Shown here: piece after piece, positions 1 to 7,200 of the stretch | Layout: each line of letters opens with the position of its first letter | Position numbering within the stretch: the stretch's first letter is position 1 | From: Clostridia bacterium | GTDB taxonomy: Bacteria > Bacillota > Clostridia > TANB77 > RGIG9151 | Assembly (NCBI GenBank): GCA_017934955.1 | Contig: JAGBIO010000010.1 | Span: 1 to 50,353 of the forward strand | Direction of reading: 5' to 3' | DNA length: 50,353 nucleotides | The notes under the pieces: generated by a model | The model's input: only the letters and a program-made list of their open reading frames with translations | Told to the model about the DNA's origin: nothing | The model's database searches: none | Position numbers and translations under genes: made by a program

Positions 1-2
1 GG

Positions 3-368
3 GGTTCTGACCTTGCAAACCTGTACGAACTCTTCCTCTGGTACGCGTACCGGATAGCGAAGGGTTTGTGGACTCTCGAGTACGTCTGTGATGACAGCTC
101 GAGCGCCGGTAACTACTGGAATTCTCCGGATGCTTCGCATGGATTTGAAGTGAGCGGTAGGCGGAAGGTCGGCGGATTTGCCGACGGTGTAGGCAACACC
201 TATAAGATAGTTAGCCATAATGAGGGTTTCGTGGCGTGTGGTGGTCACTTCGTCTGTACTGGGGTCGACTCTTCTGCGGCGAGAGTAAACTACTATGATC
301 ATCCTTACTACGCTTACCACTGCATCGGCTCTGGGGTTCTCGTGCTTAGGGGTAGCACTGCCCACTGA
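3..368 (+). CDS. C-terminal part of an unidentified protein, cut by the window edge; lectin-fold-like
   Basis: The reading frame is open from the left edge to a TGA at 366-368, so about 121 C-terminal residues are visible and the true start lies outside. The family is not recognised with certainty. The tail is rich in Tyr, His, Gly, Ser and Cys and ends in a Gly-x-x-Val-Leu-x-Leu-Arg-Gly pattern, loosely like the final strand of C-type-lectin or formylglycine-enzyme-like folds. Those folds also carry the variable regions of diversity-generating retroelements. The segment is much richer in G and C than its neighbours and uses many NNC codons (TAC, GAC, CAC, CTC, GGC), which suggests foreign origin or A-directed mutagenesis. 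A strong terminator follows directly. No reverse transcriptase or template repeat is in the window. Confidence 0.45.
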   Translation, partial: GSDLANLYELFLWYAYRIAKGLWTLEYVCDDSSSAGNYWNSPDASHGFEVSGRRKVGGFADGVGNTYKIVSHNEGFVACGGHFVCTGVDSSAARVNYYDHPYYAYHCIGSGVLVLRGSTAH

Positions 369-379
369 TGCCAACTTTT

Positions 380-416
380 AAGAGGCACTAAACTTCGGTT
401 TAGTGTCTCTTCTTTT
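380..416 (+). terminator. Terminator hairpin with TTCG tetraloop
   Basis: Arms of 14 bases at 380-393 and 398-411 pair with one G-U wobble around a TTCG loop, followed by a T-rich run. It ends the gene cut by the window edge. A hairpin just after a lectin-fold gene is also a feature of DGR target genes, but the T-run favours termination. Confidence 0.8.
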
Positions 417-422
417 GCCTTA

Positions 423-449
423 ATGGTAGGGGACGCCGTCCCCTACCAT
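423..449. repeat. REP palindrome ahead of the RAYT gene
   Basis: A perfect inverted repeat with 13-base arms and a single central C. The core is TAGGGGACG facing CGTCCCCTA. Related palindromes lie inside the following gene and after it. An in-frame ATG falls inside this palindrome but has no ribosome site and is not the likely start. Confidence 0.85.
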
Positions 450-485
450 TATTTGTTGAAAATTATTGCGGATCGAAGGAAAAAA

Positions 486-1043
486 ATGTATAATTATCTT
501 GAAAATTCCAAAAAAGAGGTGAGTTATATAGGATTAGCAAAGCGAAAAAGGAATCGATTGAAGGATTATGATTATTCGCAAGATGGTGCTTATTTTATAA
601 CAATTTGTACAGAAGATCATAAGTGTATTTTATCACAAATCGTAGGGGACGGCGTCCTCAACGTCCCGAAAGTAGAATTGACTGAATGTGGCGCTATTAT
701 TCAAGGGCAGATTTGTTTGATGGAGGATAGATATGAGCTTGTTAAGATTGAAAAGTATGTTATTATGCCAAATCACTTGCATTTTATCATACGAATTTGT
801 AATTCATTAGAAGTTTGTATAGTCGGGACGTCGAGGACGCCGTCCCCTACTAATGCATTAATTCCTCAATTTGTATCGACGTTGAAGAGGTTTTGCAATG
901 TAAAGTATGGAAAGAATATTTGGCAACGTTCTTATCATGATCATATTATTCGAGGAGAAAACGATTATCAGATGATATGGGATTATATTGAAAATAATCC
1001 GGCAAAGTGGAGAAAGGATTGTTTTTATAAAGAAGAAACATGA
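486..1043 (+). CDS. REP-associated tyrosine transposase (RAYT, Y1/HUH family)
   Basis: A 185-residue single-strand DNA transposase of the TnpA/RAYT branch of the IS200/IS605 superfamily. It carries the HUH-type metal motif His97-Leu-His99 in MPNHLH. The C-terminal stretch DYQMIWDYIENNP (from Asp160) holds the candidate catalytic tyrosine. The ATG at 486 is chosen because an AAGGA site lies just upstream and the earlier in-frame ATG at 423 sits inside a palindrome. RAYTs mobilise or maintain REP palindromes. Here the gene is flanked by REPs and also encodes two of them in frame, at residues 53-61 and 113-122, as an inverted pair. The reading frame is intact. Family assignment is firm; activity is not known. 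Confidence 0.88.
   Translation: MYNYLENSKKEVSYIGLAKRKRNRLKDYDYSQDGAYFITICTEDHKCILSQIVGDGVLNVPKVELTECGAIIQGQICLMEDRYELVKIEKYVIMPNHLHFIIRICNSLEVCIVGTSRTPSPTNALIPQFVSTLKRFCNVKYGKNIWQRSYHDHIIRGENDYQMIWDYIENNPAKWRKDCFYKEET
642..668. repeat. REP copy inside the RAYT coding sequence (first)
   Basis: 27 bases beginning GTAGGGGACGG. Its reverse complement matches the copy at 824-850 at 26 of 27 positions. It is read in frame as residues 53-61 of the transposase. Confidence 0.85.
824..850. repeat. REP copy inside the RAYT coding sequence (second, inverted)
   Basis: 27 bases ending CCGTCCCCTAC, identical to the copy at 1050-1076 downstream of the gene and inverted relative to 642-668. It is read in frame as residues 113-122, between the HUH motif and the C-terminal tyrosine helix. 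Confidence 0.88.
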
Positions 1044-1049
1044 GAAAAG

Positions 1050-1076
1050 CGGGACGTCGAGGACGCCGTCCCCTAC
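1050..1076. repeat. REP copy downstream of the RAYT gene
   Basis: Identical over 27 bases to 824-850 in the same orientation. It starts six bases after the RAYT stop codon. Confidence 0.88.
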
Positions 1077-1095
1077 GATAGAGGAGACTTATTGA

Positions 1096-1160
1096 AAAAT
1101 GTAAAATTCACTTGACATTTTGGATGCTCTATGGTATTTTTAAAATGTAAAGTGCATTTT
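1096..1160 (+). promoter_or_regulatory. Promoter and probable autoregulatory operators of the XRE gene
   Basis: TTGACA at 1112-1117 and TATTTT at 1135-1140 are 17 bases apart. Two dyads bracket the promoter: AAAATGT..ACATTTT at 1096-1121, which covers the -35, and AAAATG..CATTTT at 1142-1160, at the transcript start. The word AAAATGTAAA is also directly repeated. This fits binding by the XRE protein encoded just downstream; the link is inferred. Confidence 0.65.
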
Positions 1161-1181
1161 ACTTTCTGAGGTGGTGATTTT

Positions 1182-1379
1182 TTGGAGAACAGAATAAAGG
1201 AATACAGGAAAAATCTAAAAATAACGCAGGATGATTTGGCGAAGGCGGTGGAGGTTACGCGGCAGACAATTATTTCTTTGGAGAGCGGGAAATATAATGC
1301 GTCGCTTCAGCTTGCGCATAAGATTGCAAAGTATTTTCATGTGGCGATTGAGGATTTATTCATTTTTGAGGAGGAGTAA
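1182..1379 (+). CDS. XRE/Cro-type helix-turn-helix regulator
   Basis: A 65-residue protein made only of a Cro/C1 helix-turn-helix: TQDDLAKAVEVTRQTI is the turn and recognition helix, followed by SLESGKYNASLQLAHKIA. This is the YozG-like small DNA-binding type with no sensor domain. It begins at TTG with GAGGTGG eight bases upstream. The next gene, a membrane protein, starts three bases after its stop, so the two are co-transcribed. Such pairs of a tiny repressor and a multi-pass membrane protein are common in Firmicutes, and the membrane partner is thought to influence the regulator. The dyads around the promoter suggest self-control. Confidence 0.9.
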   Translation: MENRIKEYRKNLKITQDDLAKAVEVTRQTIISLESGKYNASLQLAHKIAKYFHVAIEDLFIFEEE

Positions 1380-1381
1380 AA

Positions 1382-1792
1382 ATGGAATTTTTAAAGAAAC
1401 TGAAAGTTAGATTTTATACGGCGATTGTTTTTATCGTTTTAGGTTTAGTGCTTATTGCAGTGGGGTTGATGAATGCTACGGAAATGGCTTCGTCTTTTGG
1501 TTTAATGTTTGTGGTTATAGGGATTGCGAGAATTATTCAATATAAGCGAATTACGAAGGATGAAGAGTCGCTTCATCAAAGAGAAGTGGCGGAAAATGAT
1601 GAGAGAAATGTTATGGTATGGACGAAGGCGAGAAGTTTGGCTTTTTCCATATATATCATGATCACGTGTTGTGCGATTGTTGTATTGTATCTGATGAATA
1701 TGACGTCGATTGCACAGATTGTGGCATATAATTTGTTTTCCTTTATTTTAATCTATTGGGTTTGCTATTTTATTATCAGTCGTAAATATTAG
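1382..1792 (+). CDS. Four-helix membrane protein, partner of the XRE regulator
   Basis: 136 residues with four hydrophobic segments at about 12-30, 37-52, 87-106 and 113-133. A charged cytoplasmic loop (RITKDEESLHQREVAENDERN) lies between helices two and three. The DER..x..A spacing in that loop resembles DUF2178-like membrane proteins that travel with small XRE regulators. No enzyme motif is visible. It is coupled to the regulator upstream and followed by a repeat element and a terminator. The function is unknown; a role in controlling the regulator is inferred from pairing only. Confidence 0.75.
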   Translation: MEFLKKLKVRFYTAIVFIVLGLVLIAVGLMNATEMASSFGLMFVVIGIARIIQYKRITKDEESLHQREVAENDERNVMVWTKARSLAFSIYIMITCCAIVVLYLMNMTSIAQIVAYNLFSFILIYWVCYFIISRKY

Positions 1793-1804
1793 AACGTAAA
1801 GATG

Positions 1805-1976
1805 GTTACTATTCAGACTAAAATCTTATCTCTTTCGGAAAATATCGTCAAAAAGCGGTTTGTAGGGACACAATTCATTGTGTCCTAATTCTAATATTCG
1901 CCTATTCTGCGGACACAATAAATTGTGTCCCTACAGTGGTTGCGCCTTCTCTATAAATTTAAGTCTGGACTGTAAC
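1805..1976. mobile_element. MITE-like repeat element (copy A) with nested palindromes
   Basis: The left end GTTACTATTCAGACT and right end AGTCTGGACTGTAAC are inverted repeats of each other with few mismatches. Nested within are two self-complementary halves, 1861-1885 and 1911-1935, which begin TGTAGGGACAC and end GTGTCCCTACA. The stem is of the ACAAT/ATTGT type. No coding capacity. This and the following terminator fill the 318-base gap. Confidence 0.75.
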
Positions 1977-1980
1977 AAAA

Positions 1981-2023
1981 AAAGAGTAAAATTCTGAAAA
2001 AAATTAGAATTTTACTCTTTTTA
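1981..2023. terminator. Bidirectional terminator
   Basis: Perfect 15-bp stem (1981-1995 with 2006-2020) around a 10-base A-rich loop, with A and T runs on both sides. It ends the XRE/membrane transcript and insulates the methyltransferase gene. Confidence 0.85.
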
Positions 2024-2110
2024 CGCTTTCATATTACCATAAAATCAGCTTTTTTTCAAGACTTGTAATGAAGTTATATTCAATGTATTAAGAATAAGAG
2101 GTGATAAAAA

Positions 2111-3022
2111 ATGGAAGAAAAAAATATGACGGCGTTGGTGAGTTGTTTTGCGAGGGCATACCATTACAAGAATAATACTTGCCGAATATTTTGTGACAGT
2201 GTTGCGGAAAAAATCTTGAGGGAGGAGGAGTATCAGGCAATCGCTTTTCAGATGACAAACGGGATTCAATTCTTTTGTCCGGGTTTCGTCGGTACAAAGG
2301 AAGAGGCGTTACGCCGGATTGTGGATCATCAGCTGTCTCCGTCGGTATTGGGGCGGAGTGCTTTTTGTGAAAAAGCGTTAGCGAAGGATGTGAAAGAAGG
2401 GTGCAAACAGTATCTGATTTTTGCGGCAGGGTATGATACTTTTGCTTACAGAAATGAAGAGGATAGTTTGAAGGTATTTGAAATTGACCGAAAAGAGATG
2501 ATTGCAGATAAGCAAAAGCGGTTAAACGAAAGATGTATTGATGATTCCGGCGTAGAGTTTATTTCTTGTGATTTTACGCAGGAAAATTGGTACAATGCGG
2601 TAATTCATAGCAATTACAGGCAAGACCAAATTTCTTTTAGCAGTTTGCTTGGAATCAGTTATTATTTAACAAAAGAAGAATTTCGTAATATGATAAAAGC
2701 GATAGCGAATATGGTTTGCGAAGGAAGTCGGATTGCTTTTGATTATCCGACTGAAGAAGAGGGAAAGGAATCTAAGGTAAATCGGGAATTGGCGAGTGCA
2801 GCGAAGGAGAGTATGAAGGATAAATATACGAAAAATGAGATAGAAGAAATTTTAGCGAGTCAGGGGTTTGCTGTTGTGGAGGATTTGGGCGATAAGGAGA
2901 TGACGGCGCAGTATTTTGCAGATTACAATGCGCAAACTTCCGATAAAATGAAGGCACCTGTCGGGGTTCATTATTGTTTGGCGGTAAAGAAAAAAGGTAT
3001 TGACTCTCCCTTTAGGGGATAG
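2111..3022 (+). CDS. SAM-dependent methyltransferase, leucine-carboxyl/polyketide O-methyltransferase family (COG3315)
   Basis: 303 residues with the layout of the PPM1/COG3315 class I methyltransferases. There is an N-terminal helical cap, then a glycine-rich SAM motif in LIFAAGYDTFAYR (about 104-116), an acidic residue ending strand two in FEID, and a CDF motif after strand three. These enzymes methylate carboxylate or hydroxyl groups of small molecules or peptides; the substrate cannot be read from sequence. The ATG at 2111 follows GAGGTG with good spacing. Its last codons overlap a MerR-type promoter for the next gene. It stands alone, with no biosynthetic neighbours. Confidence 0.82.
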   Translation: MEEKNMTALVSCFARAYHYKNNTCRIFCDSVAEKILREEEYQAIAFQMTNGIQFFCPGFVGTKEEALRRIVDHQLSPSVLGRSAFCEKALAKDVKEGCKQYLIFAAGYDTFAYRNEEDSLKVFEIDRKEMIADKQKRLNERCIDDSGVEFISCDFTQENWYNAVIHSNYRQDQISFSSLLGISYYLTKEEFRNMIKAIANMVCEGSRIAFDYPTEEEGKESKVNRELASAAKESMKDKYTKNEIEEILASQGFAVVEDLGDKEMTAQYFADYNAQTSDKMKAPVGVHYCLAVKKKGIDSPFRG

Positions 3023-3030
3023 ATTATGAT
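3000..3030 (+). promoter_or_regulatory. MerR-type promoter with 19-base spacer
   Basis: TTGACT (3000-3005) and TATGAT (3025-3030) are separated by 19 bases, the over-long spacing typical of promoters activated by MerR-family proteins. A dyad CTCCC-TTTA-GGGGA fills the spacer. It overlaps the end of the methyltransferase gene and leads into an orphan effector-binding domain. Confidence 0.7.
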
Positions 3031-3044
3031 AATTTTGGGAGTCG

Positions 3045-3356
3045 ATGAATTATTTAGATGGGGAGTTTAAGGATAAGGATATCAAGATAAGGTATGTCCA
3101 AGCGGTTGAAAAGGAAGGCGTTTCAAATGAGACGATAAAGTTTGAGAGATTAAAACCGGTAAATGCGGTTTGTATTTATCATAAGGGAGCGTATGATACT
3201 TTAGGAGAGGCGTATGGGTTTATTATGAAATATATCGAGGAAAACGGGTATGAGATGGTGGAGCTTCCGAGAGAAAGATATATTGATGGTATTTGGAATA
3301 AGGAGAATGTCGAAGATTGGTTGACAGAGATTCAGGTGCCGGTAAAGAAAAAATAA
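3045..3356 (+). CDS. GyrI-like/BmrR-type effector-binding domain, probable remnant of a MerR regulator
   Basis: 103 residues matching only the C-terminal drug-binding half of BmrR-like regulators (AraC_E_bind/GyrI-like fold). Examples are the VCIYHKGAYDTLGEAYGFI core, the following YIEENGYE and the terminal EIQVPVKK. The N-terminal helix-turn-helix and coiled coil are missing, yet a promoter with MerR spacing sits just upstream. The simplest reading is an internal deletion that left the promoter and sensor domain. The alternative is a genuine stand-alone SRPBCC/GyrI-like binding protein, a type that exists. Start ATG 3045 has a weak GGGAG site. Family call is firm; whether it is functional is open. 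Confidence 0.75.
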   Translation: MNYLDGEFKDKDIKIRYVQAVEKEGVSNETIKFERLKPVNAVCIYHKGAYDTLGEAYGFIMKYIEENGYEMVELPRERYIDGIWNKENVEDWLTEIQVPVKKK

Positions 3357-3397
3357 AAAGGCTTAATTTAGATGAAATTTATGCATATTTCCCTTCG

Positions 3398-3432
3398 TTC
3401 TGTAAAAACTACTTTTGACAAAAATTACAGAA
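3398..3432 (+). promoter_or_regulatory. Inverted repeat upstream of the CBS gene
   Basis: TTCTGTAA at 3398-3405 faces TTACAGAA at 3425-3432, ending 12 bases before the start codon and just ahead of the ribosome site. It could be an operator or an RNA hairpin near the ribosome site. A TTTGACA lies between the arms but has no convincing -10 partner. Confidence 0.4.
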
Positions 3433-3444
3433 TGGAGGGTATTT

Positions 3445-3873
3445 ATGAAGATAAAGGAGATTATGAATACGGATTTAAAGTGGGTAACTCCGAATACGGA
3501 TTTGAAGAAAACCGCAGAAATTATGGAGAAGTATGATGTGGGTGTTGTGCCGGTTTGCAACGATAATAAAGTGTTGCTTGGCATGGTGACGGACCGTGAC
3601 ATTGTCATTCGTAATATTGCGCTTGGAAAGGATCCGGAAACGACGTTGGTAAAGGATATTATGACGGAAAATGTAAAAACAGGAACTCCGAATATGTCTT
3701 TGGATGAAGCCTGTGATGCGATGTCGGAATGGCAAATCAGAAGATTGCCGATTGTTGACCATGAGGAAAAATTGGTTGGATTGGTTTCTTTAGGGGATAT
3801 CGCGTTGGATTGTGACTTCGATATAGAAGTTTCGCAATGTTTGTGTGATATTTGTGAATGCAGAGACGAGTAG
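3445..3873 (+). CDS. Two-CBS-domain protein (Hrp1/YhcV-like)
   Basis: 142 residues forming a Bateman pair. CBS1 covers about 1-60 (IKEIMNTDLKWVTPNT..VVPVC..LLGMVTDRDIVI). CBS2 covers about 68-128 (VKDIMTENVKT..RRLPIVD..LVGLVSLGDIA). Such stand-alone pairs bind adenine nucleotides or act as stress-linked sensors. The tail is unusual: QCLCDICEC puts four cysteines in the last 15 residues, a possible metal or redox site. The start at 3445 has GGAGGG at the right distance. It is a single gene with its own terminator. Confidence 0.88.
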   Translation: MKIKEIMNTDLKWVTPNTDLKKTAEIMEKYDVGVVPVCNDNKVLLGMVTDRDIVIRNIALGKDPETTLVKDIMTENVKTGTPNMSLDEACDAMSEWQIRRLPIVDHEEKLVGLVSLGDIALDCDFDIEVSQCLCDICECRDE

Positions 3874-3877
3874 CTTT

Positions 3878-3933
3878 AATAAAGGGAGAATAGCATAAGT
3901 TATCTATAGCTTATAATATTCTCCTTTTATTAT
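3878..3933 (+). terminator. Terminator of the CBS gene
   Basis: 15-base arms at 3878-3892 and 3917-3931 pair with one wobble. The 3' arm is T-rich. A near copy of the 3' arm (ATTCTC..TTTTATTA) reappears at 4154-4169 on the far side of the repeat element. Confidence 0.7.
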
Positions 3934-3969
3934 TTAAACGATATCTTTCTATAATAATAGTACAAACGT

Positions 3970-4153
3970 TGTAGGGACACAATTCATTGTGTCCACGGAA
4001 TAGGCAGAATGAACTTCATTTGTGAAAAAAAGGCAGAATAGCATTCATGTTGTCTAAAGAAATATCCGTAGATGCGTAGAATTAGGACAGCATGAATGCT
4101 GTCCCTACAATGATTGTGCTATTATTGCAGGAGATTATAGTATGAACTGTAAC
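3970..4153. mobile_element. MITE-like repeat element (copy B), chimeric halves
   Basis: The left half (3970-3994) has the ACAAT/ATTGT stem, but the right half (4085-4109) has the AGCAT/ATGCT stem. The two halves therefore pair with each other only at the outer TGTAGGGACA ends. The right terminal repeat AGTATGAACTGTAAC lies at 4139-4153. The left terminal repeat is not clear. It occupies the gap before mfd. Confidence 0.7.
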
Positions 4154-4183
4154 ATTCTCTCTTTTATTAAAATCAAATATTCA

Positions 4184-4212
4184 TTGGCAGAAGGAAAATT
4201 TTGTGATAGAAT
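4184..4212 (+). promoter_or_regulatory. mfd promoter, predicted leaderless transcript
   Basis: TTGGCA at 4184-4189 and TAGAAT at 4207-4212 with a 17-base spacer. Transcription would begin at about 4219, the A of the mfd start codon. No Shine-Dalgarno site lies at a usable distance. Confidence 0.55.
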
Positions 4213-4218
4213 AATCGC

Positions 4219-7200
4219 ATGAATAAATTTTTAGATATTTTAAATACGTCAAAAGTATATAATCAAATCATTAGCAGCGCGCAGCAGGGTTCGGTTTTTG
4301 TGAATGGAATGACGGCGGAGATTCGCAGGCATTTTGCTTGTTCGATGGCGAAGTTTTTACATAAGCCGTTTGTGTTTGTGGTTCAAAATGAGAATGTGGT
4401 GGCGGATACGCTTTCGGATATGAAGTTTTTTTGTGGGGAGGATGTTGTTTATTTTCCGGAAGAAAATACGCGTTTGTCATTAGGAACGAAGAGTAAGGAT
4501 ATTTACATTGAGCGTGCGAAGATTTTTGAAAGTTTATTGAAAGGGAAAACTCCTAATTTAGTGATAAATTACGGGGTTTTATTGAGTTGCTTTGAACGTC
4601 TTTCGGATATTCGCAAAAAGGTTATGGGTTTTCAAATCGGAAAGAGTTATGATCTTGAGAAAGTGGCGGAACAGTTGACAGCTGCCGGGTTTGAGCGTGC
4701 GGATATTGTGGAGGGTGTCGGACAGTTTGCGATTCGTGGGGGAATTTTGGATGTTTTTTCGCCGACTTCGGAGTTCCCGGTGAGAATTGAGTTTTTTGAT
4801 GATGAGGCGGATTCGATTCGTTTGTTTGATCCGGTGACGCAGAGAACGATTGAGCAGAGAGAGGCGGCGGATATTTTCCCGGTGAAAAATGATTCCGGTG
4901 AAGATGCGTCTTTTTTGGATTATTTGGCGGAAAACTATTTGGTGTTTTTGGAAGAACCGCAGCGTTTGGTGGATAAGATTGAGAGTAATTTGTTTGAGAT
5001 AAACGAAAGAGTGGAAAAGGAAGAAGAAATTCCGACGAAAATCTTTATGCGAGAGGAGATTTTTTCGGGATTGTTAGGGCGAAATGCGATTTTTTTATCG
5101 ACGTTGGATTTGAAGTTAAAAGAATTTGCTCCGGTGATGAAGTATTCTTTTATGAGTCGGGAAATTGCGGGTTTCGGTAATTCTTTCGAAAATTTACTGA
5201 AGAATATTGAAGAATGGAAACAGAATAAATATCGGATTATTTTGTTGGCGGGAAATGACGTAAAGGGAAAGAATATCGTAAAGGAATTGACGGATGCGGG
5301 ATTAGATTGTCTTTATATTGAGGAATTAACGCGTCTTCCGAATGAGGGCAGTATTTATGTGACGAAGGGCGAAATTTCAGCGGGGTTCGAGTATCCGGAT
5401 GTTAAGACAGTGGTCATCAGCGATATTGAGATGTTCGGAAGAGAGAAGAGAAGAACAAGAAGTGTCGCAAAAAAACAAGGAATCCCGGTTCAGGTAGATA
5501 ATTTAAAAATCGGCGATTATATTGTGCATAATAAGCATGGTATCGGGATTTATATGGGGATTGAGACGCTAAACGCCGGTGGTGTGGTAAGGGATTATAT
5601 TAAAATCGGTTATGCGAAGGAGGATACGTTATACATTCCGATTGACCAGTTGGATAATGTGACAAAGTATGTGGGTGCCGATGGAAAAGTGCCGCATATT
5701 AACAAGATGGGCGGTCAGGAATGGGCGAAGACAAAGGCGAGAGTAAGGGCCGGATTAAAGGATGTTGCGGATAATTTGGTGAAGCTGTATGCGAAGCGGG
5801 AAATGTCTAAGGGATTTGCTTTTTCACCGGATACCGTTTGGCAGAAGCAGTTTGAGGAGAGCTTTATTTACGAGGAAACTGAGGATCAGTTACGGTGTAT
5901 TGAAGAAATTAAACGGGATATGGAACGAACGCGTCCGATGGATCGACTTCTTTGCGGAGATGTGGGATATGGAAAAACGGAAGTGGCGATTCGCGCGGCG
6001 TTTAAGGCGGTAATGGATGGAAAACAGGTTGCTTATCTTGCACCAACGACGGTTTTGGCGTCACAACATTATCATTCTTTTGTAAAGAGAATGGCGGATT
6101 ATCCGGTTAAAATTCAGGTTTTAAGTCGTTTGAGATCGCCGAAGGAACAGAAGGAAATCTTAAAACGGTTGAAAACCGGTGAAATCGATATTTTAATCGG
6201 TACGCATCGGATTGTGCAGAAGGATGTTATTTTTAAAGATTTAGGGCTTCTTATTATTGATGAGGAGCAGAAATTCGGTGTTATGGCGAAGGAACAGATT
6301 AAGATGATGCGGGAGAATGTGGATGTTTTAACGTTAACAGCGACACCGATTCCGAGAACTTTACACATGTCGATGGTGGGAGTGAAGGACGTAAGCGTGA
6401 TTTACGAGCCGCCGGCTAATCGAAGTCCGGTACAGACGTATGTGTTTGAGTATGATCGCGGAATTATTCGGGAAGCGATTACGCGTGAATTGGAGAGAAA
6501 CGGTCAGGTTTATTATCTTTACAATCGTGTGGAAGATATTGAACGAGTGGCGTTTTTAATTTCGGAGGAAATTCCATGGGCGAGAGTGACGTATGCACAT
6601 GGAAAGATGTCACCGACAGAATTGGAAAACATTATGTTGCAGTTTGCCGAGGGCGAGTTTGATGTTTTGGTTTGTACGACGATTATTGATTCCGGCGTGG
6701 ATATTCCGAATGTGAATACGATCATTATTGAAAATGCGGAGAATTTAGGCCTTTCACAGTTGTATCAGTTAAGAGGAAGAGTGGGACGTGCGGATCGAAT
6801 TGCGTATGCTTATATTACTTATCGAAGAAATAAGGTGCTTTCCGAGGTTGCAACAAAGCGTTTAAATGCGATTCGGGAGTTTACCGAGTTTGGTTCGGGT
6901 TTTAAAATTGCGATGCGGGATTTGGAAATTCGAGGTGCCGGTAATTTAATCGGAGCAGAACAGCATGGGCACATGGATGCGGTTGGATATGAGACGTATT
7001 GCAAGATTTTAGAGAGTATGATTAAGGAGTTGAAAGGGGAGAACCCGGTCGTTGAGGAGGAAGAGGAAGTTCAGATTGATTTGAGTGTGAATGCGTATAT
7101 TCCGGAAAAATACATTCGAAATGAAGTGCAGAAAATGGAAATGTATCAGAAGATTTCGAAGATTTCGGATGAAGATATGCTTAGAGATATGATTGATGAA

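Noticed and set aside
1-1100. Prophage or IS end at the left edge
   Set aside because: Only a RAYT and REPs are visible; there are no integrase, capsid or att-like features within the window.
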